Shown one piece after another: positions 8,723 to 17,871 of a DNA stretch of 50,981 nucleotides. Position numbers and translations under genes: made by a program. The stretch is from Pauljensenia sp902373545 (GTDB lineage Bacteria; Actinomycetota; Actinomycetes; Actinomycetales; Actinomycetaceae). A model generated the notes under the pieces. It worked only from the letters and a program-made list of their open reading frames with translations. It had not been told where the DNA came from and searched no databases. Location of the stretch: contig NZ_JAPWAG010000018.1 in NCBI RefSeq assembly GCF_041432775.1, positions 1-50,981 on the forward strand. Direction: 5' to 3'. Numbering within the stretch: position 1 is the stretch's first letter; each line of letters opens with the position of its first letter.

Positions 8723-10002
8723 CCCTCGAAATGTCAACGCTGATGGGACCGGGCGTGGAAGAAGAGGACGTCTTCGCCCTGAGTGGTGACGCCGCGCTGC
8801 GTGCCAGCCTCGACTCGTGCGTGAAGTGCACGATCTGCGAGACCCAGTGCCCGGTCATGCGCGTCACCGACCTGTTCGGCGGCCCGAAGTACTCCGGTCC
8901 GCAGGCCGAGCGCTTCCGCAAGGACGGGCAGATGGTCGATAAGTCCATCGACTACTGCTCCTCGTGTGGCACCTGCTCGCTCGTGTGCCCCCAGGGTGTG
9001 AAGGTCACCGAGATCATTCACCACCGCCGCACCGCCATGAAGGAAGCGCATGGCATCCCCATGCGCGACCGCCTCATCGGCCGTACCTCCCTGATCGGCA
9101 CCATGATGACCCCGGTCGCCCCCATCGCGAACTGGGCGCTCGACGTCAAGCCGATCCGCATGGCGATGGAGGCTATCATCGGTGTGCACCGCTCGGCGCC
9201 CATGCCGCGCGCCTACGGGCGTACCTTCGAGTCCTGGTTCAAGAAGCACAAGCCGCTGCCCGGCTCGGGCACGCGCGGCCAGGTGATCTTCTTCCACGGC
9301 TGCGCCGGCCAGTACTTCGAGGTCGAGACCTCCATCCACTCCGTGATGGTCCTCGAGCACCTGGGTTACGAGGTCCTGGTTCCCAAGCACGGCTGCTGCG
9401 GCCTGGCGCTGCAGTCCAACGGCCTGTACAAGGATGCGCGCAAGTACGTCTCGAAGCTGACCAACGACCTGCGCAGCGTGAACCGCGATGCCCCGATCAT
9501 TTCCGCGTCCGGTTCGTGCGCGGGCATGCTGCGCCACGAGGCGCACGAGATCCTCGAGATGGACACGCCCGAGCTGACGGATGTGGGTAGCCGCATGTGG
9601 GACATCAGCGAGTTCTTGCTGCACCTGTATGACAAGGGTGAGCTGGACACGAACTTCCAGCGCATCGACGTCACCATCCCGTACCACGCGCCCTGCCAGG
9701 TGAAGTCTCAGGGGCTGGGTAAGCCGGCCATCGAGCTCATGAGCCTGATCCCCGGTGTGACCGTGAAGGACTCCGAGCAGCCTTGCTGTGGCATCGCGGG
9801 CACGTACGGCATGAAGAAGGAGAAGTACGCGATCGCTCAGGCCGTGGGCGCTCCCGTCTTCGACTTCATCAAGCAGGTCAACGCCGAGCTGGCTGCTTGT
9901 GACACGGAGACGTGTCGCTGGCAGCTGCGCACGGCGACGGGTGCGAACGTCGTGCACCCGATCTGGCTGATCCACAAGGCCTACGGCCTGCCCAACGGCT
10001 GA
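8719..10002 (+). CDS. glpC: Anaerobic glycerol-3-phosphate dehydrogenase iron-sulfur subunit C
   Basis: A 427-residue subunit that carries electrons from GlpAB to menaquinone and anchors the complex at the membrane face. Two ferredoxin-like [4Fe-4S] sites are visible: Cys34, 37, 40, 44 and Cys80, 83, 86, 90. Two CCG domains follow, with HGCCGLALQ and QPCCGIAGTYG, as in heterodisulfide-reductase-like proteins. It is about 30 residues longer than the E. coli protein, mostly before the first cluster. It is the last gene of the operon and is followed 14 bases later by a strong hairpin. Confidence 0.94.
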   Translation: MTLEMSTLMGPGVEEEDVFALSGDAALRASLDSCVKCTICETQCPVMRVTDLFGGPKYSGPQAERFRKDGQMVDKSIDYCSSCGTCSLVCPQGVKVTEIIHHRRTAMKEAHGIPMRDRLIGRTSLIGTMMTPVAPIANWALDVKPIRMAMEAIIGVHRSAPMPRAYGRTFESWFKKHKPLPGSGTRGQVIFFHGCAGQYFEVETSIHSVMVLEHLGYEVLVPKHGCCGLALQSNGLYKDARKYVSKLTNDLRSVNRDAPIISASGSCAGMLRHEAHEILEMDTPELTDVGSRMWDISEFLLHLYDKGELDTNFQRIDVTIPYHAPCQVKSQGLGKPAIELMSLIPGVTVKDSEQPCCGIAGTYGMKKEKYAIAQAVGAPVFDFIKQVNAELAACDTETCRWQLRTATGANVVHPIWLIHKAYGLPNG

Positions 10003-10016
10003 GACGCCAGCGACGT

Positions 10017-10052
10017 ATCCCCGGGCGCGCACGACGGTGCGTTCCCGGGGAT
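10017..10052 (+). terminator. Hairpin terminator of glpABC
   Basis: ATCCCCGGGCGCGCAC (10017-10032) pairs with GTGCGTTCCCGGGGAT (10037-10052), with one or two non-Watson-Crick positions and a 4-base loop. There is no T-tract, as is common in high-GC actinobacteria. It ends only 14 bases before the next start codon. Confidence 0.7.
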
Positions 10053-10066
10053 ATTACTGTTGCCCT

Positions 10067-10822
10067 ATGAGCATTTCTCGTCGCGTCGTTGTTACTGGAG
10101 CCTCTACCGGAATTGGGCAGGCAACTGCCCGACTCCTCGCCGAACGGGGGTGGAAGGTCGTCGCCGTGGCCCGGCGTCGCGAGCGTCTGGAGGCCCTCGC
10201 CGAGCAGATTGGCTGCGAGTACTGGGCGGCGGACCTGACCGATGAGGCCCAGGTGAAGGAGATGGCTGCCCACATCCTGGAGGGTGGCCCCGTGGATGCG
10301 CTGGTCAACAACGCCGGAGGTGCTATCGGCGTCGACCGTGTCGCGGAGGGTGACCCCGCAAGGTGGAGCGCGATGTTTGACCGCAACGTGCTCACCGCCC
10401 TGCACTGCTCGCGTGCGTTCTTGCCGGGGATGCGCGAGCGCGGGGGAGACCTCGTCTTCCTGACCTCGACCGCCGCCCACGACACCTACCCGGGAGGCGG
10501 GGGGTATGTCGCCGCCAAGCACGCCGAGCGCATCATCGCCAACACGCTGCGTCAGGAGCTGGTGGGCGAGCCCGTGCGCGTCATCGAGATCGCGCCCGGC
10601 ATGGTGCGCACTGAGGAGTTTTCGCTCAACCGGCTCGGCTCTCAGGAGGCCGCCGACCGCGTCTACGAGGGTGTTGCGCAGCCCCTCGTCGCCGAGGACG
10701 TTGCCGAGGCTATCGTGTGGACGCTGGAGCGCCCCTCCCACGTCAACATCGACTCGATGATCGTGCGCCCGGTGGCACAGGCGACGAACACCCTCGTGGC
10801 TCGGAATACCACCGGAGAGTAG
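10067..10822 (+). CDS. Short-chain dehydrogenase/reductase (SDR)
   Basis: A 251-residue classical SDR. The cofactor motif TGASTGIG is near residues 10-17, NNAG near 83-86, and the catalytic pattern is S-T-A-A followed by YVAAK near residue 145. The Arg-containing VARRRER segment after the second strand suggests NADP(H). Overall it resembles the YdfG/serine-3-dehydrogenase-like group acting on small hydroxy acids or aldehydes, but the substrate cannot be read from the sequence. The ATG at 10067 is used because the longer frame would start inside the glpC terminator. It is probably transcribed by itself. Confidence 0.85.
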   Translation: MSISRRVVVTGASTGIGQATARLLAERGWKVVAVARRRERLEALAEQIGCEYWAADLTDEAQVKEMAAHILEGGPVDALVNNAGGAIGVDRVAEGDPARWSAMFDRNVLTALHCSRAFLPGMRERGGDLVFLTSTAAHDTYPGGGGYVAAKHAERIIANTLRQELVGEPVRVIEIAPGMVRTEEFSLNRLGSQEAADRVYEGVAQPLVAEDVAEAIVWTLERPSHVNIDSMIVRPVAQATNTLVARNTTGE

Positions 10823-10850
10823 CGTCGCCGCGCCGGTCGTATGCATGGAG

Positions 10851-10901
10851 CGAGGCCGGGGCCGCTCGCGCGATGGGGTGCGCGTCGCGGTCCCGGCCTC
10901 G
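10851..10901. terminator. Bidirectional terminator between the SDR and lipoprotein genes
   Basis: CGAGGCCGGGGCCGC (10851-10865) and GCGGTCCCGGCCTCG (10887-10901) pair along 15 positions with one G-T. It lies between convergent stops at 10822 (+) and 10910 (-). Confidence 0.7.
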
Positions 10902-10909
10902 GGTCTGTG

Positions 10910-11965
10910 TCACTCGCTCCAGGCGAGGATGACGTGCTTGCCGCCGGCGATGCCCGTGACCTTTGTCAGCTGTGTGGCCTCGCCTCCGCCCACGGGCGCG
11001 GAGTAGAGCTGGTAGCTAAGGTCGTCTTCGAGCTTCTTGAAGGGGGCCAGGATCGCCATGCGTGTGCCGTCGGGGCTCAGTCGCAGGGTCTTGACGATCT
11101 CGTGGGTGCCGTCGAGGTTCGGCAGGTTCACCTTCGTCCACTCCTCGATGCGCAGGGACTTGTCGGACTCCGTCGTCTGTGAGAGAGGCTTTCCCTTCTT
11201 GGAGTACACGGCGTCCTTGTCCACGGTCAGGCACGTCCCATCCGGGGTGACGGCGAGTGCCCCGTAGCATCCGATGCCATTGTTGTTGGCCTCCCAAGTG
11301 TAGTGGCCGATCGCGATGGGAGTGGAATCGGGCAGAATCTGGAAGTCCTGCGTGTTCGAGACCGTGAACGTGGTGGGAACGGCCTCGGGTGCCTCAGTCT
11401 CGGAGGCAAAGCGGTAGAGGGTCCCAACGAAGTCCCCGTCGTCAGGCTTGTCTTCGTGCGCGACGTAGATGGAACCGTCGGGCCCGAACTTGGCGTACGC
11501 GTTGGAGTACGAGCGTGACCCTTGCGGTACGGGGATCAGATCATTGAGCAGCGTGAAGGAGCCGTCGGAGGACGCGACCGCAACGCGTTCGTTGCCCCCA
11601 GAAGTGTCGATCGCGAGGACGCGCTCGAAGTCGGGGGAATAGCAGTGCTCGCGCTCGCAAGCCCCACCCGTATATGTCGTGTACTCGCTCGGGACGGTGA
11701 ACGTGCGCGTCGCCGTCACCTCGCCCGTAGCGGGGTCGTATGCCGTGATCGTGTCGGTCGTGTTGTCGGAGTTGTATTCCGTGGATGCGATGACGATGCC
11801 GCGAAGGGGAGCGGTCGACGGGTCGGCTGCGGCCGACGCCGTACCCTGCGTGCCTGTGGTGGAGGCAGAAGAGCTGGATGGAGTCGAGGATGCCCCGCAG
11901 GCGGTGAGGAGGAGGGCGCTCGTGGCGGTGGCGATGAGGATGGTGGGAATGGATTTGATGGACAT
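10910..11965 (-). CDS. Lipoprotein of unknown function, beta-propeller-like repeats
   Basis: A 351-residue secreted lipoprotein. The signal peptide ends at the lipobox LTAC (Cys near residue 23) and is followed by a Ser/Thr-rich linker. The body has repeated short beta motifs, including LSPDGTRMAILAP near the C-terminus, which resemble TolB/WD40-like propeller blades. No enzymatic motif is visible. Two Cys pairs, CEREHCYS and CYGALAVTPDGTC, suggest disulfides. It is related to the lipoprotein at 19629-20750: both have a DPxTGxV segment followed by a CxxxxCYSxD motif at similar positions. It stands alone, convergent with the SDR gene and divergent from the next gene. Confidence 0.8.
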   Translation of the reverse strand: MSIKSIPTILIATATSALLLTACGASSTPSSSSASTTGTQGTASAAADPSTAPLRGIVIASTEYNSDNTTDTITAYDPATGEVTATRTFTVPSEYTTYTGGACEREHCYSPDFERVLAIDTSGGNERVAVASSDGSFTLLNDLIPVPQGSRSYSNAYAKFGPDGSIYVAHEDKPDDGDFVGTLYRFASETEAPEAVPTTFTVSNTQDFQILPDSTPIAIGHYTWEANNNGIGCYGALAVTPDGTCLTVDKDAVYSKKGKPLSQTTESDKSLRIEEWTKVNLPNLDGTHEIVKTLRLSPDGTRMAILAPFKKLEDDLSYQLYSAPVGGGEATQLTKVTGIAGGKHVILAWSE

Positions 11966-12165
11966 GTGTCACCTCGTGAGTGTGATCGTCGGGTGGCGAA
12001 CGTTGCAGGATAGTTGTGAGCTGACAAATAAAGCAAGCTCCAAAAAGTGATACGCGACACTCGTTTTTTCATAGTGTTTTCACAGTTTCGCCATAACATT
12101 CGCTTAATTGTCGCCCCTACTCTGCGAAGCAATGATGCATAAATCAGCAGAAAGGAGCGTCCCTC

Positions 12166-12846
12166 ATGGCGGACGACAACAAGAACCTGGCGAGTGACAC
12201 CGAACGCACCTCGATCCTGCCCCAGTCGGGTGGACATGCGGCGGATCGGACCGACGTACTGCCCACGTACGTAGCCCAGGCGGAGACGGCGCAGATGCCT
12301 CCCGTCGCCCAGCAGGAGGGGGCTGGCGCGTTCGCCGGCACGCCCCTGGAGTCTGTCGCGGAGGCTTCTGCCGCCGAGCCGGCGGGCGACGAGGCCGTGG
12401 TTGCTAGCGCCGCGACAGGGGAGACTGCATCGAAGAAATCCTCGTGGGGCAAGCGCGCGGCCATTGCAGGAGCCGCCGCGGCAATCCTCTCCGTCGGCTT
12501 CGGCGCGGGCATCATCACGCATGCGGCCGTTGTGGGCGATGGTCAGGACTTCTACAAGCAGGGCTACGAAGACGGTGTCAGCGACCAGGGTGACGGTGAC
12601 GAGGACGGTGATTTCGGCCCCGGCGGTCAGCAGCAGGGGTCCGGTAACGGCCAGCAGCAGGGTCCCGGTAACGGTCAGCAAGGCCCGGGTTATGGTCAGC
12701 AGAAGGGTCCGGGCTCGCAGCAGGGAGATGCTGGCAGCACTCGACCGGGACCTCCTCCGGAGGGTGGCCGAGGCCCCGGCAGCAAGTCTGGAAGCCAGGG
12801 CAGTGCTGACACCTCAACCCAGAATGAGGGTTCGACCGCCAGCTGA
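12166..12846 (+). CDS. Single-pass membrane protein with Gly/Gln/Pro-rich tail
   Basis: A 226-residue protein with a good ribosome site (AAAGGAG at 12151). Residues 1-85 are acidic, Ala-rich and probably disordered. A Lys/Arg patch (KKSSWGKR) precedes one hydrophobic segment, AAIAGAAAAILSVGFGAG, near residues 90-115. An acidic DGDEDGDF stretch follows, then repeats of GNGQQQGPGNGQQ type to the end. A cytosolic N-terminus and exposed low-complexity tail are likely from the positive-inside rule. I do not recognise a family. It is divergent from the lipoprotein gene, and 11966-12165 is the AT-rich shared upstream region. Confidence 0.75.
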   Translation: MADDNKNLASDTERTSILPQSGGHAADRTDVLPTYVAQAETAQMPPVAQQEGAGAFAGTPLESVAEASAAEPAGDEAVVASAATGETASKKSSWGKRAAIAGAAAAILSVGFGAGIITHAAVVGDGQDFYKQGYEDGVSDQGDGDEDGDFGPGGQQQGSGNGQQQGPGNGQQGPGYGQQKGPGSQQGDAGSTRPGPPPEGGRGPGSKSGSQGSADTSTQNEGSTAS

Positions 12847-12851
12847 GCGAT

Positions 12852-12889
12852 GAGGGCGCGCGAGACGAACGATGTCTCGCGCGCCCTTT
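12852..12889. terminator. Bidirectional hairpin terminator
   Basis: GAGGGCGCGCGAGAC (12852-12866) pairs with GTCTCGCGCGCCCTT (12874-12888). It lies between the stop at 12846 (+) and the TauE/SafE stop at 12888 (-), which it touches. Confidence 0.75.
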
Positions 12890-13688
12890 ACGCGAGTGTC
12901 GCCACCAGCGTCGAGGCGGCTACGCACACCAGAAGCGCAGCAAACACAAAACCCAGCACGCGATTTGACACCCTCTTCGTGAGCCTGGCCCCCACGATGC
13001 CGCCTCCCATGGATGCCGCGGTGAACAGCGCGACCATGACCCCGGCCTCGGCGGTGATCGTCAGGGTCCCCGCGATCGTGCGCGACGCCAGCCCGAAGGC
13101 TGCGGTGATGACCATGACCAGCAGGGATGTCGCAGATGCCCGCTTCATCGGGTAGCGCAGAGCTAAGTGCAGCGCGGGCACGATCGCGAAGCCTCCGCCG
13201 ACGCCGAAGAATCCCGTGAGGAAACCCGTCAGCGTCGCCAGCGCGACGACCTGGCATACGGTCGCGAGCGTCCAGGAGCCCTTGTCGCCGCTGGTGTCCC
13301 CGGCCTCGTCCGAAGAAGACGAAGCGGATGGGTGCAGCTGGGAGCGCGCCATGAAGACCGCGACCGCTCCCAGGAGAGCGCAGAAGGAGAGCATGAGGGC
13401 GCGCGCCGAGACGAGTGGGCCGAGAGCCGAACCCGCCCACGTGCCCACAAGGCCCACCAGGGCGAAGAGAGCGCCCTCGCGCCACGCGACGTTCCCGCTG
13501 CGAGCACGCGTCGCCAGCGAGACGGCGGCCGTCAACCCCACGATGATGAGGGACAGCCCCGTCGCCTGATGCGGATCCTGCCCCAGGATATAGACGAGGA
13601 TCGGCACCGACAAGATACCGCCTCCCGCGCCGAGCGAGCCGACAACGATGCCGACGAGCAGGCCGATAACAAGCGCTTCAATGATCAT
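12888..13688 (-). CDS. TauE/SafE family anion exporter
   Basis: A 266-residue polytopic membrane protein of the TauE/SafE family (PF01925). It has the N-terminal motif GSLGAGGGILSVPILVYILG followed by HQATGLSL, and the internal repeat GFFGVGGGFAIVPALHLAL near residue 160. About eight hydrophobic segments are evident. Members are linked to export of sulfite, sulfoacetate and related anions. The start overlaps the maturase stop (ATGA), so it is the third gene of a ROK-maturase-exporter operon. With a sulfatase next door, export of released sulfate or sulfite is a reasonable inference but unproven. Confidence 0.88.
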   Translation of the reverse strand: MIIEALVIGLLVGIVVGSLGAGGGILSVPILVYILGQDPHQATGLSLIIVGLTAAVSLATRARSGNVAWREGALFALVGLVGTWAGSALGPLVSARALMLSFCALLGAVAVFMARSQLHPSASSSSDEAGDTSGDKGSWTLATVCQVVALATLTGFLTGFFGVGGGFAIVPALHLALRYPMKRASATSLLVMVITAAFGLASRTIAGTLTITAEAGVMVALFTAASMGGGIVGARLTKRVSNRVLGFVFAALLVCVAASTLVATLA

Positions 13689-14950
13689 GAGTCATTCCGA
13701 AGAGATGTGGCCTCAGATAGTCCGAGTGAGGTAGAGACCGCGGGGTCCATGATGTCCGAGGCCGGCCTGCCCGCCGCGATCAGCATGCCCATCGCGCGCA
13801 GGGCAGGGGTGGCGTGCTCGTAAAACGCCCGGTATCCCTCGCACAGGTAGTTATGCGTTGCCTCGCCCCAGCGAACGAAACGGTCTTTCGGGCACCCGCC
13901 CCAGCACAGCCGCAGGTGCGGGCACGCGTGGCACTCCTCGTCCAGGTCGGGTTTCAGGCGCGCGAAGTCACGCATCTTGTCGGAAGAGGCCAGCTGAGCG
14001 AACGACGCGGAGCTAATCGACCCGACCAACCAGTCCGGCTCCACCCAGTGATCGCAGGCGTACACGTCCCCGTTGAACTCCATCGCCATGTTCGCACCGC
14101 ACGTCGGCGCGTGCACGCACACCGTGGCCGAGCCAAACATGGCCGACAGGGTCGAATCCACGTCCTGGATGAAGACCTCACCGACGTCGGTGGTCAGCCA
14201 CTGGTCGAACACCTCGCACAGGAAGCGCCCGTAGGAGGCGGGGGAGGTGGATCGGCTGGTCACGCAGTCCCCGTCCTGGCGGTACAACAGCGCGGAGGTC
14301 CCGGAGCGCCAACCGCGCTCGGCCTGTGCCAGGTCCGCGGCGCGCACCCGCTCCACGATCGGAATGAACTGCAGGTAGCGGGCCCCGAGCTCATCGCGAA
14401 AATACCGGTACACCTGCGCGCCGCGTTCCTCGTTGGCCGCGTTGACCGTACACAGGACGTTCGCCTCCACGCCCGCGCGGGCGAGGGCCTCCCAGCCGCG
14501 CACAACCATCGCGTGGGTACCGCGCCCGCCGCGGTTGATCCGGTAAGCGTCGTGCAGGGGAGCGGGCCCATCGATGGACACACCCACGAGGAAGCCATGG
14601 TCGGCAAAGAAGCGCGCCCACTCATCGGTCACCAGCGTCCCATTCGTCTGCAAAGCGTGACGCACCGACTGCGTGGGGCGACGGTAGCGCGCGCACAGAT
14701 CCATGAGGCGCTCAAAAAAGGCCAGGCCGCGCAGAGTCGGCTCCCCGCCCTGCCACAGCATCGTGACCTCGCCGTCGGGACTCGACTCCAGAAACGCCTC
14801 AACGTAACGCTCCAAAGTCTGCTCGGACATGGTCTGCGCGGCAGCGTCGTACAGCAGCTCCTTGGACAGGAAAAAACAATACTGACAATCCAGGTTGCAG
14901 GCAGCCCCCGTCGGCTTCGTCACCACCGAAAAGGGAAGACGGGCACTCAT
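13685..14950 (-). CDS. Anaerobic sulfatase maturase, radical SAM/SPASM (anSME)
   Basis: A 421-residue radical SAM enzyme that converts the active-site Cys or Ser of a sulfatase to formylglycine without oxygen. The SAM [4Fe-4S] site CNLDCQYC is near residues 17-24, close to the N-terminus as usual. C-terminal SPASM cysteines include CHACPHLRLCWGGC near residue 350, followed by the family-typical region around the last cluster. The start at 14950 is fixed by its ATGA overlap with the ROK stop. The Cys-type sulfatase encoded at 16311-17831 is the obvious client. The SDRF-like C-terminal anSME features (KDRFV) support the assignment over other SPASM maturases. Confidence 0.92.
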   Translation of the reverse strand: MSARLPFSVVTKPTGAACNLDCQYCFFLSKELLYDAAAQTMSEQTLERYVEAFLESSPDGEVTMLWQGGEPTLRGLAFFERLMDLCARYRRPTQSVRHALQTNGTLVTDEWARFFADHGFLVGVSIDGPAPLHDAYRINRGGRGTHAMVVRGWEALARAGVEANVLCTVNAANEERGAQVYRYFRDELGARYLQFIPIVERVRAADLAQAERGWRSGTSALLYRQDGDCVTSRSTSPASYGRFLCEVFDQWLTTDVGEVFIQDVDSTLSAMFGSATVCVHAPTCGANMAMEFNGDVYACDHWVEPDWLVGSISSASFAQLASSDKMRDFARLKPDLDEECHACPHLRLCWGGCPKDRFVRWGEATHNYLCEGYRAFYEHATPALRAMGMLIAAGRPASDIMDPAVSTSLGLSEATSLRNDS

Positions 14951-16155
14951 GGACACCCGCCCTCGCCGCACACCTCCACCCACGGCGAGGCCGTGGCCCC
15001 TCCCCGGTGAGACGCGCGCTCGCGGTCGGGTTCCTCCTCAGCGGGAGGATGCGCCGCGATGTAGGCGCAGCCCTGGGCGGCCCCGAGCGGACCAAGCGAC
15101 GCCGTGACCACGTCAATATCCCACTCCATGACGGGCAAAAGCTCCGCCCCCATATGAGCGGCAATGCTCTCACGCAGGGACGGGAAGGCGTCGACAATCT
15201 CGCCCGCCAGAATGATTGCTTTCGGATTAATGAGCAACGCCGCCGACCCCAACACATAGCCGATCGCCCGCGCGGCACCCTCCAACGCCGCCAGCGCACG
15301 CTCATCCTCGGCGTGCACCGCCGCGCGCAGCGCCGTCACATCCCGCACCCCCGCGCGCTCGCACAAGGCAGGCACCGACGCCAGCGTCTCCACACACCCC
15401 CGTTTACCGCACCCACACAGCGCGTCGTTTCCCGCCACCGTGATATGCCCCAGCTCCCCAGCCAAACCCGTCGCCCCACCCACCAGGCGAAAATCCGACA
15501 CGACGCACCCGCCCACGCCACCGGACAGGCGCAAGTAAATGAACGACGACATACCCGAGCCCGCACCCCACAGCCCCTCCGCCAGCGCCGCCATCCGCAC
15601 CGTGTTGTCCACCACCGGGAGAGGATCCCACCACCGACGCGTCAGCTCGGCAAGCTCCTCCACACTCGGATACGCATCCGAAGCCACCCTCGCGTGACGA
15701 CCCATCGGAATCGGCACCCCCACACCCACCGCACGCACCCCCGACACATCAATCCCCTGCGACGCGGCGCTCGCGGCCAGGGCCTCGCAGGTCTGTTCCA
15801 GGCAGCCCACCAGGGAGGGGGAAGTCGGGGAGACGATGTGGGCGGCAGCCAGGACCGTGCCGGAGCGGCTGAGCATGACCCCGGCGCAGGAGGTACGCGT
15901 GACGAGCAAGCCCACCGAGTGAGCGGCGGACGCATTGAGGGTCAGGAGCTGGGTGGGGCGCCCGCGGCCGGAAGCGTTGGAACGCACGGGGAGCACGAAG
16001 CCTTCGTCGAGGAGAGTGGCCAGGGCGCGGCCCAGGTTCGTGCGCGAGGTGCCCAGGGCCTCGCACAGCTGTGAGCGCGTCGCCGGGGAGTGGGCAAGGA
16101 AGGCGACGATGCGGTCCTCCAGCGTAGGCATGGCGTGGCGCGTGGGGTAGTGCAT
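14947..16155 (-). CDS. ROK family transcriptional regulator
   Basis: A 402-residue protein with an N-terminal winged-helix segment (residues ~10-55, SQLCEALGTSRTNLGRAL) and a ROK sugar-kinase-like body. The ROK signature LAGELGHITV is followed by the zinc site CGCGKRGCVET. It probably senses a sugar and controls the neighbouring transporter and sulfatase genes. The ATG at 16155 follows AAGGAGGG by about two to three bases. A GTG at 16236 would add 27 residues without a better site. It leads the operon ROK-anSME-TauE/SafE through ATGA overlaps, downstream of and separate from the sulfatase by a hairpin. Confidence 0.88.
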   Translation of the reverse strand: MHYPTRHAMPTLEDRIVAFLAHSPATRSQLCEALGTSRTNLGRALATLLDEGFVLPVRSNASGRGRPTQLLTLNASAAHSVGLLVTRTSCAGVMLSRSGTVLAAAHIVSPTSPSLVGCLEQTCEALAASAASQGIDVSGVRAVGVGVPIPMGRHARVASDAYPSVEELAELTRRWWDPLPVVDNTVRMAALAEGLWGAGSGMSSFIYLRLSGGVGGCVVSDFRLVGGATGLAGELGHITVAGNDALCGCGKRGCVETLASVPALCERAGVRDVTALRAAVHAEDERALAALEGAARAIGYVLGSAALLINPKAIILAGEIVDAFPSLRESIAAHMGAELLPVMEWDIDVVTASLGPLGAAQGCAYIAAHPPAEEEPDRERASHRGGATASPWVEVCGEGGCP

Positions 16156-16263
16156 GTCCCTCCTTCCCGGCGCTTCATCGTTGGTATCTGCTTGGGGCGC
16201 TCCGGCCTCGTTGATACTTTCTATGGTACGCGTCACTGTGTGTGGTGTGCAGGGAGCGCGTTC

Positions 16264-16305
16264 GCCTCGGCGACGGGATCACGCGTGTCCTCCCGCCGCC
16301 GAGGC
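16264..16305 (-). terminator. Possible terminator of the sulfatase gene
   Basis: GCCTCGGCG (16264-16272) and CGCCGAGGC (16297-16305) form a perfect 9-bp inverted repeat just beyond the sulfatase stop on the minus strand. The loop is long (24 bases) and has some inner pairing. Confidence 0.5.
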
Positions 16306-16310
16306 CGGGG

Positions 16311-17831
16311 TTAGTCGCTCGTCACCTCATCCAGGTCGGAGCGCGCGGTGTTGACCAGCGGGATATCGAAGTCCGTCATCGCCGCCATCCACTTGGCGAA
16401 GGAGTGGTCTCCGCGCTCGCGCAGCTGCAGGTAGAGGTTCGTGGCCAGCTCCCTGCGAATCTCGTCGTAGACGGGCACGGTGTACACGTTGTTCATCTCG
16501 GCCGGATCCAGGCGCAGGTCGTAGAGCTCGTTGATCGACTCGGGGTTGATGACGAGCTTGAAGTCCCGCGTGCGCAGCATGCGCTGCTGGAGGGGGAAGT
16601 GGTGGCCGTGGAACTCGCACACGATGTCCTCACGCCACCCTTCGACCTCGCCCCCGCGCGTCAGGTCCACGATCGAGCGGCCATCCTCCACGAGCGAGGT
16701 ATCCAGACCCGCGATGTCGAGCACCGTGGCCGGCAGGTCGATGAGGGAGACGAACGCGTCGGAGCGACCCACGGTCGAGACACCGGGGATGTGAGCGATG
16801 AAAGGGACGTTGTAGATGTCGTCGTACATCATCGGCCCCTTGTCGTTGAGGCGGTGTGAACCCGTGAACTCACCGTGGTCCGCGCAGAAGAAGACCGCCG
16901 TGTCGTCCAGGATCCCCAGCTCCCGCGCCACGTCCATGATGCGCCCGATCTCGAAGTCGATCATGGCCGTGTATCCCCAGTAGACCGCGATGAGCTTCTT
17001 CCACTGCTCGTTCGTAAACGAGGAGGTGGACCAGTAGGTTGCGTAGTTCTGCTGGATCGGGGGCTTACCGATGAGGGAATCGCCGAAGTTTTCCGGCAGC
17101 TCAACGTCAGCCGGGTCGATCAGATCGAACCACTCGTCCGGCAGGAAGTAGGGAAGGTGGGGTCCGAAAAAGTGCACGTCGAGGCAGAAAGGCTGGCCCG
17201 AGTCCTTCCAGTCGGCCGCGTACTCGCGCAGCTTTTCGATCGCGCGGTCCGCCAGGAAGCGCTCGAAGGTGGCTTCCTCGGGCTGGTCGAGGCGCGCGGC
17301 GATGATGTGGCCGTCGCGCCCGCCGGGCAGCTTGCCGCGCCACAGGTCGTGCGCGCGCACGGGCGGGAGGTTGTTGGCCTCGAGCCAGGCGACGTACTTC
17401 TCGTTGGCTACCGGGTTTTCGGCTCCCCAGTAGGTATCGTCGTCCGCGCCGAACTTGTCGGGCAGGTTGTAGCCGCAGTGATATTTGCCGACGATGCCGA
17501 CGTTGTATCCGGCGTCGCGCAGCTCCTGCGTGTAGGTCCACGTGCCCTCGGGGATCGAGACCTGGTAGGCGATGTTCCATTCGGGGTTGGCCAGTACCTG
17601 GTGCTTGCCCGGGCGCTTGCCCGTCATGAGGGAAGCTCGCGCCGGCGTGCAGATAGCCGTGGGGGTGAAGCAGTGTGTGAAGGCGAAGCCCGATTCGCCC
17701 ATCGCGTCGATGACGGGGGTGCGTGCGTGGGGGTTGCCCAGGCACCCGATCGTGTCGGTGCGGTGCTGGTCGGTCATGATGACCAGGACGTTGCGCACGT
17801 TGTTGGGGATATCCCGAGTCGTATCAGTCAT
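16311..17831 (-). CDS. Sulfatase, Cys-type (formylglycine-dependent), cytosolic
   Basis: A 506-residue arylsulfatase-superfamily hydrolase that releases sulfate from an organic ester. The maturation motif CTPAR is at residues 61-65, with Cys61 the residue turned into formylglycine. The metal-binding start LVIMTDQHRTD (~16-26), GKYHCGYN and the later FCADHGEFTGSH region are as in the family. There is no signal peptide, so the substrate must be imported first. The ATG at 17831 has AAAGG 8 bases upstream; the longer frame lacks sulfatase homology. It follows the MFS gene by 40 bases and likely shares its transcript. Choline-, glucosamine- or other sugar-sulfate specificity cannot be decided. Confidence 0.93.
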   Translation of the reverse strand: MTDTTRDIPNNVRNVLVIMTDQHRTDTIGCLGNPHARTPVIDAMGESGFAFTHCFTPTAICTPARASLMTGKRPGKHQVLANPEWNIAYQVSIPEGTWTYTQELRDAGYNVGIVGKYHCGYNLPDKFGADDDTYWGAENPVANEKYVAWLEANNLPPVRAHDLWRGKLPGGRDGHIIAARLDQPEEATFERFLADRAIEKLREYAADWKDSGQPFCLDVHFFGPHLPYFLPDEWFDLIDPADVELPENFGDSLIGKPPIQQNYATYWSTSSFTNEQWKKLIAVYWGYTAMIDFEIGRIMDVARELGILDDTAVFFCADHGEFTGSHRLNDKGPMMYDDIYNVPFIAHIPGVSTVGRSDAFVSLIDLPATVLDIAGLDTSLVEDGRSIVDLTRGGEVEGWREDIVCEFHGHHFPLQQRMLRTRDFKLVINPESINELYDLRLDPAEMNNVYTVPVYDEIRRELATNLYLQLRERGDHSFAKWMAAMTDFDIPLVNTARSDLDEVTSD

Positions 17832-17871
17832 TGCAATGCCTTTTCGTCGTTGAAATCGAAGGGGAGGGCGC

